Below, piece after piece: positions 1 to 7,675 of a stretch of 11,268 bases of DNA; within the stretch, counting starts at the first letter, position 1; each line of letters opens with the position of its first letter. The position numbers were made by a program, and so were the translations under genes. The DNA comes from Thermoplasmata archaeon (GTDB lineage: Archaea > Thermoplasmatota > Thermoplasmata > Lutacidiplasmatales > UBA184): the NCBI GenBank assembly GCA_030042955.1, contig JASHYQ010000033.1, positions 1 to 11,268 of the forward strand. The letters are read 5' to 3'. Below the pieces are notes generated by a model that did no database searches, was not told where the DNA came from, and saw nothing but the letters and a program-made list of their open reading frames with translations.

Positions 1-1190
1 GGAGTCGGCATCTCGCGGTCGAACACCTCGAGCGCGACGGGGACCAGCCCCGGGTGAGCGACCCAGGTCCCGTCGTGGCCGGCCCGGGCCTCCCGCTCCT
101 TGTCGGCCACCACCTTCGCGATCGCCGCCTGGTTCGCGGCCGGGTCGCCCTTGATGGGGATCTGGGCGGCCATCCCGCCCATCGCGTGGGCCCCGCGACG
201 GTGGCACGTCTGGATGAGGAGGTGGGAGTAGGCGGTCAGGAACGGGGTACTCATCGCAAGCCGGTCCCGGTCGGGGAAGCGGACGGTCCGGTCGTTCCGG
301 AACTGTTTGATGAAGCTGAACAGGTAGTCCCACCGGCCGCAGTTGAGCCCCGCCGAGTGCTCGCGGAGCTCGTAGAGGATCTCCTCCATCTGGAACGCGG
401 CCGGGAGGGTCTCGATGAGTACCGTGGCCCGGATCGTTCCGCGCGGGATCCCGAGCCGCTGTTGCGCGGCGACGAACACGTCGTTCCAGAGGCGGGCCTC
501 GAGGTAGTGCTCCATCTTGGGGAGGTAGAAGTACGGCCCGGTCCCCCGCCGGAGGAGCTCGGAGGCGTTGTGGTAGAAGAACAGCGCGAAGTCGAAGAGG
601 CTCGCCGAGACCGGCCGGTCTCCGACCGTGACGTGCCGCTCCTCGAGGTGCCAGCCGCGCGGACGGACCATGAGGGTCGCGAGCGGTTCCCGGAGCCGGT
701 ACTCCTGCCCCTCGGGCGAGGTGTACGTGATCCGGTGACGGACCGCGTCCTGGAGGTTCACCTGCCCCGCCACCGTTCCGGTCCAGGTGGGGGAGTGGGC
801 ATCCTCGAAGTCGGCCATGTAGACCCGAGCGCCGGAGTTGAGGGCGTTGATGACCATCTTGCGGTCCGTAGGCCCGGTGATCTCGACCCGGCGGTCGGTG
901 AGGTCATGCGTCGGCGTCGCGACCCGCCACGTGGCGGCCCGGACAGGTGCCGTTTCTCGCGGGAACTCCGGTAGCTTGCCCGACTCGAGCGTCGCCCGGA
1001 ACGTGCCGCGGTGTCGAAGGACGTCCCGGCGCCGAGGGTCGAACTGTTCGTGGAGGTCGCGGACGAACTCGAGCGCCTCCTTTGTCAGGACCTCTTCGCC
1101 CCGGGGGACGGGTGGCCCACGGACCCGGATGGGCCGGCTCCCGGCCGCCAAATGAGGCGAGGCTGGGTCAGGGCTGGAGGGAGGAGCCAT
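1..1190 (-). CDS. aceB: Malate synthase A, partial (C-terminal part beyond the window start)
   Basis: Condenses glyoxylate with acetyl-CoA to malate, the second step of the cytosolic glyoxylate cycle. 396 codons plus two bases are visible; the family is usually about 530 residues, so roughly the last quarter is missing. Recognisable blocks are [10 protein letters not shown] (31-40), [19 protein letters not shown] (118-136), VRPRGWHL (175-182), [15 protein letters not shown] (221-235), [15 protein letters not shown] (253-267) and [11 protein letters not shown] (282-292). By comparison with E. coli AceB, Arg176, Glu260 and Asp288 match the catalytic Arg166 and the Mg-binding Glu250 and Asp278, with a constant offset of ten. 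The catalytic base (E. coli Asp447) would lie outside the window. The ATG at 1190-1188 is the only reasonable start: the conserved family sequence begins about 20 residues later. No strong Shine-Dalgarno is seen. It is divergent from the MFS gene. No isocitrate lyase is in view. The family call is secure; whether the gene is intact cannot be seen. Confidence 0.95.
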   Translation of the reverse strand, partial: MAPPSSPDPASPHLAAGSRPIRVRGPPVPRGEEVLTKEALEFVRDLHEQFDPRRRDVLRHRGTFRATLESGKLPEFPRETAPVRAATWRVATPTHDLTDRRVEITGPTDRKMVINALNSGARVYMADFEDAHSPTWTGTVAGQVNLQDAVRHRITYTSPEGQEYRLREPLATLMVRPRGWHLEERHVTVGDRPVSASLFDFALFFYHNASELLRRGTGPYFYLPKMEHYLEARLWNDVFVAAQQRLGIPRGTIRATVLIETLPAAFQMEEILYELREHSAGLNCGRWDYLFSFIKQFRNDRTVRFPDRDRLAMSTPFLTAYSHLLIQTCHRRGAHAMGGMAAQIPIKGDPAANQAAIAKVVADKEREARAGHDGTWVAHPGLVPVALEVFDREMPT

Positions 1191-1387
1191 CTTACGAGCG
1201 ACCTGGGCCCGTCCTCTCCTTGCGGGAAGGTTCCATGCGAGCCCTCGCCCCCATCGGAGCTCGCTCCCAATAGGTTGTCTCCGGGTGAAGGGGCGCAGCG
1301 GACCATCTACGGAAAGCCCCCGACCCACACCTCCGGAACCTACCAGCGGTGAGTCGCCTTTCTTACGGGTCGGTCGCTGGGAGGAGC
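1191..1387. promoter_or_regulatory. Divergent intergenic region between malate synthase and MFS genes
   Basis: This spacer must carry the promoters of both divergent genes if each has its own (inference from layout). I found no convincing archaeal TATA/BRE box, no well-spaced bacterial -35/-10 pair and no clear operator palindrome on either strand. The only AT-rich short patches are near 1269-1280 and 1303-1316. A purine-rich GGGAGGAG at 1379-1386 lies just before the GTG at 1388 and is the likely ribosome binding site of the MFS gene, although its spacing is short. Confidence 0.4.
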
Positions 1388-2638
1388 GTGAACCGGAACC
1401 TTCGCCTCCTCGGGTTCGGGGTGGCGATCCGCATGCTGGGGAACGCCCTCTACAGCCCGTTCCTCGCGCTGTTCCTCGTGAACGTGCTCCATATCGCCTA
1501 TCTCGAGGTGGGCGTGATCATCGCAGGGATCGGGGTCATCCAACTCCCGTTCAACTTCCTCGGGGGGCTCCTCACCGACCGGCTGGGTCGGCGTCGTCTG
1601 TTGCTGATCGGGCTGTTCGCGGAGGCCGCGGCGACCGCCGGTCTCGCGTACGCGTTCGCCATCCTGTCGCTCGAGCTCGCCATCGTCACCGCGCTCGCGG
1701 GGGGGATCGTGACGACCACGGCCGGCCCCGCGGCGTCGGCGTACATCGCCGACTTCGCCGAGAGGTCGGAGAGGACGCGCGGCTTCACCTTCTACCGGAT
1801 CGGGTTCAACGCCGGATATTCGGCGGGGGTGACCCTCGGGGGTCTCCTGATCGCCTCGATCGGGTTTGCGGGGGCCGTCGCCGTGGCGACCGTCGTCATC
1901 GCCTCGGGCGCGACGCTCATGGCGCTCACCCTGGCTCCCTCCCCTCGGGACCTGGCGCTCGGCCGCCCGCTCTCCACGGCCGCCGCGCCGGCGCTCCCCT
2001 CCACCGAAGCACCCCCGGTGAGCATGGCGACGAGCTTCAAGCTCCTGGCCCGGGACCGGGTCGCGCTCGAACTCTTGGTCGCGTTCGCCTTTGCCTCGAT
2101 GGTGGTCGGCCAGTGGGCCGTCACTTTCCCGCTCTACGTCCACAACGTCCTCGGCGTCTCGTACTCCCTCCTCGGGGTGGGCCTGGCCCTGAACGGACTC
2201 GTGGTCGTGTTCGGGCAGACCTTCACGACCGAGAGCGTGATCGGGCGCCGCCACACGACCATCGCCACCTTCGGCCTCCTCCTCTACGTCGTCGCCTTCC
2301 TCGGGCTCGGGGCGGCCGGACTGTTCGGCCTCATCCCCACGGTCGCGTTCTTCGTGGCGGTGGTCGTCCTGACCTTCGGGGAGAACCTTGTCACCATCCC
2401 GTCGGCGACCCTCCCCTCGAACCTGGCGCCGAAGACCGAAGTCGGGGTCTACAACGGGGCCTTCGCGATGGTCGGAGGCGGCGGATACCTCGTGGCCGTG
2501 GTGGTCGGGGGCGCGGTGCTCAGCGCCACCGCCAACCCGCTGCTGATCTGGGTCCTCCTGCTCGTGCCGGCCCTCCCGGCGCTCCTCCTGTTCCGCCACG
2601 CGGCAGGTCGTCTCTCGCCGGCCCAGGACACGGCGTGA
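1388..2638 (+). CDS. MFS family transporter
   Basis: Probable 12-helix major facilitator superfamily permease (416 residues), moving an unknown solute or drug across the cytoplasmic membrane by secondary transport. Nearly the whole protein is hydrophobic, in alternating helix/loop blocks. The loop after the second helix carries [17 protein letters not shown] (about 59-75), a good match to MFS motif A (GxLaDrxGrrxxl). A longer loop near the middle (rich in Ala and Pro, about residues 185-210) separates the N- and C-terminal six-helix halves. I chose GTG 1388 because GGGAGGAG precedes it and the protein then starts [11 protein letters not shown] directly before helix 1; the GTG at 1349 would add 13 residues but has no ribosome binding site. 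Same strand as the following hydrolase, 59 nt away, so they may be co-transcribed. The substrate cannot be read from sequence; a sugar, multidrug or organic-acid carrier are all possible. Confidence 0.9.
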   Translation: MNRNLRLLGFGVAIRMLGNALYSPFLALFLVNVLHIAYLEVGVIIAGIGVIQLPFNFLGGLLTDRLGRRRLLLIGLFAEAAATAGLAYAFAILSLELAIVTALAGGIVTTTAGPAASAYIADFAERSERTRGFTFYRIGFNAGYSAGVTLGGLLIASIGFAGAVAVATVVIASGATLMALTLAPSPRDLALGRPLSTAAAPALPSTEAPPVSMATSFKLLARDRVALELLVAFAFASMVVGQWAVTFPLYVHNVLGVSYSLLGVGLALNGLVVVFGQTFTTESVIGRRHTTIATFGLLLYVVAFLGLGAAGLFGLIPTVAFFVAVVVLTFGENLVTIPSATLPSNLAPKTEVGVYNGAFAMVGGGGYLVAVVVGGAVLSATANPLLIWVLLLVPALPALLLFRHAAGRLSPAQDTA

Positions 2639-2697
2639 GCCTCGCGCGATGAGCAAACTACACCCGTCCGTTCGTCTACCCCGGCCCGGGGGTCGAC

Positions 2698-3579
2698 GTG
2701 GTCCGCCCGGATGTCGTGAGCCTGCGTGGGGGATTCACCGGGCCGCACGAGGTGATCCAAGCCTCGGACGGCCGGACGCTCTTCCTGCGACGCTGGGACG
2801 CCGCGGGCGACTCGCCGGTCTCCCTCCTGATCTTTCACGGGATCACCGCCCACAGCGGAGCGTACGGGCCGGCGCTCGCCGAACCGCTCGCGCGGGCCGG
2901 CGTGACCGTCTTCGGGATGGACCTCCGGGGACATGGGCTCTCGGACGGGGTGCGGGGCGACTACCCGAGCCCGGAGCGGTTCGCGAGCGATATCTCGGAG
3001 ACGGTCGCGTTCGTGAAGGCGCGGTCGAAGAAGCTCGTCGTCCTCGGGCACAGTCTCGGCTCGCTCTCGGCCGTCGTGGCGCAGCGAAGCCGTCCCCAGG
3101 ACATCCAGGGGGTGGTCCTCGTGAGCGCGGGGAGGAGGATCCGGGCGGAGCAGTACTCGCGTCCGACGGCCGGGGCCTTCCTGAAGACCCTGCTGGGCGT
3201 CACCCTCCTGCGGGGTACTCCGCTGATCGGGTACCGGCGGGAGGGAATGCTCGGGCTCGATGACCCGCTGTTCAACTTCCGCTACTCCGCGCGGTTCTAC
3301 TCCGTGCTGTACGGCGTCCCGGCCCTCCGACTGCTCCGGATGATGCGAGCTGGGGTGTTGGACTCGCCGAACCTCCGCTTCGAGGGGAGGCTGCGGGTGC
3401 CGCTCCTCGTGGCGGTCGGTGAGCACGACGAGCTCATCCCCGTCGACTCGGCCCGCGAGCTGTTCGACGGGCTCGACGCCGACGACAAGCAGTTCCTCAT
3501 GATCCCGGGCGGTCGGCACGCCGTCTTCCCGAGCGACGCCCCCGACCTGGTTCGGGCCTGGCTGGCCCAAAAGTTCTGA
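2698..3579 (+). CDS. Alpha/beta hydrolase, monoacylglycerol lipase-like (Hydrolase_4 type)
   Basis: A cytosolic serine hydrolase of 293 residues that probably cleaves an ester such as a monoacylglycerol or lysophospholipid; the substrate is inferred from family only. The triad is visible: nucleophile Ser119 in VLGHSLGS (115-122), acid Asp244 in GEHDELIP (241-248), and His274 in GGRHAVFP (271-278). The HGITAHS block (47-53) supplies the oxyanion-hole region, and MDLRGHGLSDG (74-84) is the typical strand-4 motif of monoacylglycerol lipases. The cap region lies at about 145-225. No signal peptide or membrane helix. The start is GTG 2698: an in-frame stop at 2650-2652 bounds it upstream, and the next GTG at 2716 would remove six residues. 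Its ribosome binding site is weak (GGGGGTCG). It follows the MFS gene on the same strand and converges with the TetR gene, with 37 nt between stops. Confidence 0.9.
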   Translation: MVRPDVVSLRGGFTGPHEVIQASDGRTLFLRRWDAAGDSPVSLLIFHGITAHSGAYGPALAEPLARAGVTVFGMDLRGHGLSDGVRGDYPSPERFASDISETVAFVKARSKKLVVLGHSLGSLSAVVAQRSRPQDIQGVVLVSAGRRIRAEQYSRPTAGAFLKTLLGVTLLRGTPLIGYRREGMLGLDDPLFNFRYSARFYSVLYGVPALRLLRMMRAGVLDSPNLRFEGRLRVPLLVAVGEHDELIPVDSARELFDGLDADDKQFLMIPGGRHAVFPSDAPDLVRAWLAQKF

Positions 3580-3616
3580 GGCGACCCGAGGACGGGAACG
3601 GTCCCCGGGCCGAGAG

Positions 3617-4342
3617 TCATACGGACCGGCGGGCGGCGACGGAGACGACCGGGGCTCGCTTCAGGCCCGCCGCCACCTTCAGGCCGGCGCGGCCGTTCGG
3701 GGTGAGCAGGCCCGCGAGGATGAACTCCATCAGCTGGTCGAGCTTCTCCGGTGGCAGGCCCCGCCCCCAGGTGACGTAGCGCATGGAGACGAAGTCGGCG
3801 ATCCCTAACAGGGCGCACGCCGCGAGGTCCGGGTCCCACTCCCGGAACTCCCCGTTCTCCATCGCCGCGCGCAGCCGGCGGCCGTACCCGTCCGCGAGCC
3901 GGCGGTAGTACCATTCGAAGATCGGGGGGTCGGCGAACTCGGCCTGCTTGATGATCCGGTAGAGCTTGCGGTGGCGGGGGAGGAAATCGTAGAAGAAGAT
4001 CTCGAACCCGCGCCGCTCCGCATCCGCGCGCTTCGGGAGGTGGTTCGTCCCCGCCGACAGCGTCCTCCGAAGGTCCCGGTTGATCGCCTGGATCAGCGCC
4101 CGCAGGAGCTCTTCCTTCGACCGGAAGTAGAGATAGAACGTGCCGGCCGCAACCCCCGCCTCGCGGGTGATCTCCGAGATCCGGGCCTCGTAGAACCCGA
4201 CCTCCCCGAACACCTTCTCCGCCGCCCGGATCAGCTTGATCCGGGTCCGCAGGCCGCGGACGGTCTTGCCGCGGGTCGCGGGTACGAGGGGGTCTGCTCG
4301 GCGGACCTCCGGAGAGCGGTTTCTCGCTGCTCGGCGAAGCAC
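3617..4342 (-). CDS. TetR/AcrR family transcriptional regulator
   Basis: A 241-residue one-component regulator, probably a dimeric repressor that releases DNA when it binds a small hydrophobic or acyl-CoA-like ligand (family knowledge). The N-terminal TetR helix-turn-helix runs from about 36 to 82, with AAEKVFGEVGFYEARISEI (40-58) and the recognition-helix signature GVAAGTFYLYFRSKEELL (63-80). The ligand-binding, dimerising half (about 100-215) contains aromatic stretches FEIFFYDFL and FEWYYRRLADGYG. About 35 residues precede the HTH, basic and probably disordered. The start GTG at 4342-4340 is five bases after the synthetase stop, with GAGG and a G-run ahead; no other ATG, GTG or TTG lies before the HTH in this frame. 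It is the last gene of the operon, which suggests it controls the operon and perhaps senses its substrate or CoA product; similar TetR genes often sit beside acyl-CoA synthetases. The operator is not identified; the operon promoter lies beyond the window. Confidence 0.9.
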   Translation of the reverse strand: MLRRAARNRSPEVRRADPLVPATRGKTVRGLRTRIKLIRAAEKVFGEVGFYEARISEITREAGVAAGTFYLYFRSKEELLRALIQAINRDLRRTLSAGTNHLPKRADAERRGFEIFFYDFLPRHRKLYRIIKQAEFADPPIFEWYYRRLADGYGRRLRAAMENGEFREWDPDLAACALLGIADFVSMRYVTWGRGLPPEKLDQLMEFILAGLLTPNGRAGLKVAAGLKRAPVVSVAARRSV

Positions 4343-4347
4343 GGTCC

Positions 4348-5811
4348 TCAGCTCCCCCCCTCCCGAGCGAGTTGAGGATAATCCTTCTTCCCCGCGCGGG
4401 TGTGGGGGAGCGCCTCCACGCGTACGAACGTTTTCGGCACCTTGTACGCCGCGAGCCGCTCCCGGAGATAGCGACGTAGCTCGTCCTCGGGGACCGGAGA
4501 GCGCTCGACGACGAACGCCCGGCCGACCTCTCCCCACTTCGGGTCGGGGACCCCGACGACCGCGGCCTCCGCCACCGCCGGATGGGACTCCAGGGCCTGC
4601 TCGACCTCGGCGACGTAGACGTTCTCGCCGCCCGACTTGAACATCAGCTTGGTCCGGCCGACGAAGTAGTAGAACCCGTCGGCGTCGCGCCGCAGGACGT
4701 CCCCGGTGCGGACGTAGCTGCCGCTCATCGCGGCGGCCGTCGCCTCCGGGTTGTCGAGATACCCGGAGAAGAGGACCGGGCCGCCGACGAGGAGCTCGCC
4801 GAGGTCGCTCTCGCGGCCCTGCTCGTCCACGAGCTTGAGGTCGCACATCAGGTTCGGACGTCCGATCGACCCGGGCCGCGAGAGGTCGTCGGCCGTGGAG
4901 TAGAGCAGGTTCGGTCCGGCTTCCGTGAGGCCGTACCCCTGGTAGAACGGGATCCCACGCTGGCGGAACGCGTTCACCACCGCGTCGGGCGAGTTCCCGC
5001 CCCCGCTTTTCGCGAACCGGAGCGACGCGAGCGAGGACCGGGGGAACTCGGGGCGGCCGATGAGCTCGATGAACATCGAGGGGACCCCGCCGAGGATGGT
5101 GACCTTCTCGTCGTCGATCCGGCGCAGGATCTCGACCGGGTCGAACCGGTCGAGGAAGATGTTCCGTCCTCCCATGACGAGGAGCGGCAGGAGGAGCACG
5201 TTCCACCCGCCGGTATGGAACATCGGGAAGACGAGGATCGTCGAGTCGTCCGGCTGCAGCCGCCATCCTTCGGCCGTGGTGAGGGCGTTCGAGAGGAGCG
5301 CGCGCAGGCTCAGCACCGCCCCTTTCGGGCGGCCGGTCGACCCTCCGGTGTAGAGGATGAGGGCCGGCGCCTCCCACTCCGGCAGCTCCCGGGGGGTCGA
5401 CGGCGACCCGGTGCCGGGCCGGGTCAGCTCGTCGAGCGAGGCCGACGGACGTCCTTCGAAAATCCCGTGCGCGAAGTCGGCGGGCAGGAGGCGGCCCCGC
5501 ACCAGGAGGGCCGGGCGGATCCGGCCGACCTCCTCGCCCAGCTCCGGGCCCGTGAGGCGCAGGTTGTGGGGCACGAGGGTGGCGCCGACCTTGAGCGCTC
5601 CGAACAGGAGGGCGACCAGCTCCATCTCGGGTCCCGCGAGGACGGAGATCCGGTCGCCGGAACCGACCCCTCGCTCCCGAAGTCGCTCCGCCGCGCTCTC
5701 CGCCCGAAGACCGAGCTCCCGGTACGTCCAGGAGATCTGCCGGGGCCCGTCGGTCAGCGCGACGCGGGTCCCGTGGCGGGCCGCGAGGCGGGCCGAGAGG
5801 TCGATCCGCAT
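4348..5811 (-). CDS. Acyl-CoA synthetase (AMP-forming, ANL superfamily)
   Basis: Activates a carboxylic acid with ATP and CoA through an acyl-adenylate to an acyl-CoA, in the cytosol. At 487 residues it has the length of short/medium-chain or aryl-acid CoA ligases rather than of acetyl-CoA synthetase (about 650). Core motifs in order: A3 phosphate loop YTGGSTGRPKGA (154-165); PMFHTGGW (196-203); A5 YGLTEAGP (293-300); A7 YVRTGDVL (366-373); hinge/A8 GRTKLMFKSGGENVYVAEVE (385-404); and the C-terminal GKK at 474-476 carrying the adenylation lysine (A10). In A8 the usual GRxKD Asp is Leu389, a modest deviation. The ATG at 5811 is three bases after the upstream KAS III-like stop, and the TetR gene follows five bases downstream, so it is mid-operon. 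The acid substrate is unknown; a medium-chain fatty acid, a branched-chain keto-acid derivative or an aromatic acid would all fit. Confidence 0.93.
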   Translation of the reverse strand: MRIDLSARLAARHGTRVALTDGPRQISWTYRELGLRAESAAERLRERGVGSGDRISVLAGPEMELVALLFGALKVGATLVPHNLRLTGPELGEEVGRIRPALLVRGRLLPADFAHGIFEGRPSASLDELTRPGTGSPSTPRELPEWEAPALILYTGGSTGRPKGAVLSLRALLSNALTTAEGWRLQPDDSTILVFPMFHTGGWNVLLLPLLVMGGRNIFLDRFDPVEILRRIDDEKVTILGGVPSMFIELIGRPEFPRSSLASLRFAKSGGGNSPDAVVNAFRQRGIPFYQGYGLTEAGPNLLYSTADDLSRPGSIGRPNLMCDLKLVDEQGRESDLGELLVGGPVLFSGYLDNPEATAAAMSGSYVRTGDVLRRDADGFYYFVGRTKLMFKSGGENVYVAEVEQALESHPAVAEAAVVGVPDPKWGEVGRAFVVERSPVPEDELRRYLRERLAAYKVPKTFVRVEALPHTRAGKKDYPQLAREGGS

Positions 5812-5814
5812 GAC

Positions 5815-6831
5815 CTACCCCCACCGGACGACCGTCGAGCCCCAGACGTACCCGCTACCGGCCGCCGCCATCACCGTCGGTCCCTCCGAGAACCGGCCCG
5901 AGGCGAGCGACCGGTCGAGGGCGAGGATCTGGTCGGCGGACTGGCTGTGGCCGTACTCCTCGAGGTAGTACGCCCGCTCCTCCGGGATGCCGACCTTCTC
6001 GAGGATCGCCCGCGAGAACGACCGCTTCATGTGGTTCAGGAACACCATCCGGATGTCGGCGGGCGTGAGACCGCTCCGCTCGATCGAGCGCTCGATGACC
6101 CGGGAAAAGTTCGGCAGCGACACGGCGTCCATGCGCCGTCGGAAGGCTGCCTCGGGGAGGAGGTTCTCGGCGAAGACCTGCCGCGCACGGATGTACGGCA
6201 GGTACGCCGGGTGGCGCGCCCCTCCCCCCCGTTGGACCGGGGCGAGGGAGAGGGACCCGTCGCTCAGGAAGTCCGAGCCGAGGACCAGGTTGCGCCCGAA
6301 GTCCCGGGCGACGACCACCCCGACGCCGGCGTCCGCGAAGTTGTCCATCCACCGGCTCGTGGCGTCGGTCGGTCGGACGATGTACGACTCCTTCGAGGCC
6401 CCGATGAGCAGCACCGCCCGAAGGTCGGGGTCCGCGACGAGGAAGCTCTTCGCGGCCGAGAGCCCGAAGACGACGCCCGCGCACATCGCCGAGAGGTCGA
6501 AGGCAAAGCACTCCGGGATGCCGAGGCGGTCCTGGAGGTAGGTGCTCATCAGCCAGATGTGGTAGTCCTTCCACTGCGACCCACAGTAGATGACCAGCCC
6601 GATGTCCTTCCGGTCGATCCCCTGGCCGTGGGCGCGCTCCAGGGCCGTGCGGGCCGCGCGCCGTCCCATCTCGCTCGGCATCTCGCCCGGACGACTAACG
6701 TGCTTGCGATGGAGGCCCTGCTTGTCGCGGACGACCTCGAGCGGGAGGTGGAACCGCCGCGCGATCGTCGCCGCGTCCACCGTCGTGCGCGGGACGTACA
6801 GCCCGTAGGAGGCGATCCCGACGGACGTCAC
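5815..6831 (-). CDS. Beta-ketoacyl synthase III-like condensing enzyme
   Basis: A thiolase-fold protein of 338 residues resembling 3-oxoacyl-ACP synthase III (FabH) and other KAS III-like acyltransferases, expected to take an acyl group from acyl-CoA onto Cys and condense or transfer it. Visible blocks: GIASYGLYVPRTTVDA (5-20), nucleophile Cys117 in LSAMCAGVVFGL (113-124), DNFADAGVGVVV (163-174, the FabH GDGAgA region), His267 in FLNHMKRSF (264-272), and the C-terminal AAAGSGYVWGSTVVRWG (322-338). Where FabH has GNTSAAS with its catalytic Asn, this protein has GHSQSAD with His295, so it is unlikely to be a standard FabH. Start GTG 6831 follows the hydrolase TGA without a gap and has GGAGGTGA five bases upstream. 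Flanked by a hydrolase and an acyl-CoA synthetase, it likely uses CoA substrates. HMG-CoA-synthase-like or acyl-transfer roles are alternatives. Confidence 0.85.
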   Translation of the reverse strand: MTSVGIASYGLYVPRTTVDAATIARRFHLPLEVVRDKQGLHRKHVSRPGEMPSEMGRRAARTALERAHGQGIDRKDIGLVIYCGSQWKDYHIWLMSTYLQDRLGIPECFAFDLSAMCAGVVFGLSAAKSFLVADPDLRAVLLIGASKESYIVRPTDATSRWMDNFADAGVGVVVARDFGRNLVLGSDFLSDGSLSLAPVQRGGGARHPAYLPYIRARQVFAENLLPEAAFRRRMDAVSLPNFSRVIERSIERSGLTPADIRMVFLNHMKRSFSRAILEKVGIPEERAYYLEEYGHSQSADQILALDRSLASGRFSEGPTVMAAAGSGYVWGSTVVRWG

Positions 6832-7671
6832 TCACCTCACCTCCTCCACCCCGATCTCCGAGGTCCCCTGGGCCACGGAGTCAAGGAACCGCTCGACGAC
6901 CGCGTTGAACTCGGTCGCGCGCTCGATGAGGTGGAGGTGGTTCTGCCCGCGGAAGAGGACGAGCGAGGCGTGGGGGATCATCCGGTAGAGGAGGAGGGAG
7001 TTCGTCCACGGGAGCACGCGGTCCTCGGTGCCGGTCGTGATGAGGGCCGGGACCGGGAGGTGGGCGTCGCTCTCGCAGGCGTCGAACTCCCGCGCCGAGA
7101 GGGCCTGGTACATCCACTGGGTCGGGTCAGTCGGGGAGGCGAGCCGGTCGGCGATGATCGCGTCCAGCTCCGCCGCTCGCTCCCGCGGGAAGGCGGTGGT
7201 CAGGGCGATCCCCATCGTGCGCCGAAGCCGGTCGGCCTCCGTCTCGCCGGGGACCACGCGGGTGACCTCGGCGAACGTCTCGGGCGGCATCGGCCTCGCG
7301 ACCGGCCCTCCCGGGGTCGTGCAGGCGAGGACCAGCGCCGAGACCCGGTCGGGGGCGAGGGCGGCCATCGCCTGCACGACGGCTCCGCCCATGGAGGCCC
7401 CCAGGAGGGCGGCCTTCTCCACGCCCTCGGCATCGAGCACCGCGAGGGTGTCCCGGGCGAACTCGGCCATCGAGTACGGCCCGGGGAGCGGCGAGCTCCG
7501 TCCGACCCCCCGGTTGTCGAGGAGGATGAGCCGGAACCTCCCCTCGAGCGCCGGCGACTGCCCGCGCCACATCCAGAGGCCGTAGCCCAGTCCTTCGACC
7601 AGGACGAGGGGAGGCCCTTGGCCCCGGACTTCGTAGTAGACCTCACTCCCGTTGCGGTGGGCGATTGCCAT
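6832..7671 (-). CDS. Alpha/beta hydrolase
   Basis: A cytosolic serine hydrolase of 279 residues, close to the enol-lactonase / methylesterase type of alpha/beta-hydrolase fold enzymes. Numbering from ATG 7671: Ser93 in LLGASMGGAVVQ (nucleophile elbow GASMG), Asp217 in GTEDRVLPW and His245 in GQNHLHLIE form the expected triad. The oxyanion-hole region reads LVEGLGYG instead of the more common HG; LLDNRGVGRSS follows strand 4. The ATG at 7671 is preferred because it lies four bases after the LivF stop, with AGGAT eight bases upstream; the ATG at 7716 would add 15 basic, proline-rich residues overlapping livF. The last codon touches the KAS III-like GTG. In this operon it could hydrolyse an imported ester or lactone, or a thioester product. 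This is inference: it could equally be a C-C hydrolase, and the substrate is not readable. Confidence 0.88.
   Translation of the reverse strand: MAIAHRNGSEVYYEVRGQGPPLVLVEGLGYGLWMWRGQSPALEGRFRLILLDNRGVGRSSPLPGPYSMAEFARDTLAVLDAEGVEKAALLGASMGGAVVQAMAALAPDRVSALVLACTTPGGPVARPMPPETFAEVTRVVPGETEADRLRRTMGIALTTAFPRERAAELDAIIADRLASPTDPTQWMYQALSAREFDACESDAHLPVPALITTGTEDRVLPWTNSLLLYRMIPHASLVLFRGQNHLHLIERATEFNAVVERFLDSVAQGTSEIGVEEVR
6837..6844 (-). promoter_or_regulatory. Strong Shine-Dalgarno of the KAS III-like gene, inside the hydrolase 3' end
   Basis: GGAGGTGA is read on the minus strand five bases before GTG 6831, within the last codons of the upstream hydrolase gene (Glu-Glu-Val-Arg-stop). The match to the 16S 3' end is nearly complete and fixes the GTG as start. 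Its position implies translational coupling of the two genes. Confidence 0.75.
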
Positions 7672-7675
7672 GGGT

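Noticed and set aside
54..974. Plus-strand open frame of 306 codons opposite malate synthase
   Set aside because: It has no family features, biased composition, and is antisense to a strongly conserved enzyme.
1333..1401. Direct repeat CCGGAACCT at 1333-1341 and 1393-1401
   Set aside because: Nine bases in GC-rich DNA is within chance expectation, and the second copy is inside the MFS coding region.
1340..2656. Minus-strand open frame of 438 codons opposite the MFS gene
   Set aside because: It consists of charged, repetitive Arg/Glu/Gly/Asp composition, the usual mirror of a hydrophobic GC-rich membrane-protein gene.
2649..3263. ATG-started plus-strand frame overlapping the first hydrolase gene
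   Set aside because: It is out of frame with the hydrolase triad motifs and its product is low-complexity; the GTG 2698 frame is the real gene.
3580..3616. A possible bidirectional terminator between the convergent hydrolase and tetR genes
   Set aside because: Small pairings can be drawn (CGGTC with GGCCG, including a G-U pair), but the stem is weak and neither side has a T-run.
3617..5824. A single minus-strand frame of 735 codons that could suggest a TetR fused to a large N-terminal domain
   Set aside because: Only the last 241 codons encode a protein family. The upstream part is a shadow frame over the acyl-CoA synthetase, which is encoded in another frame with all its motifs.
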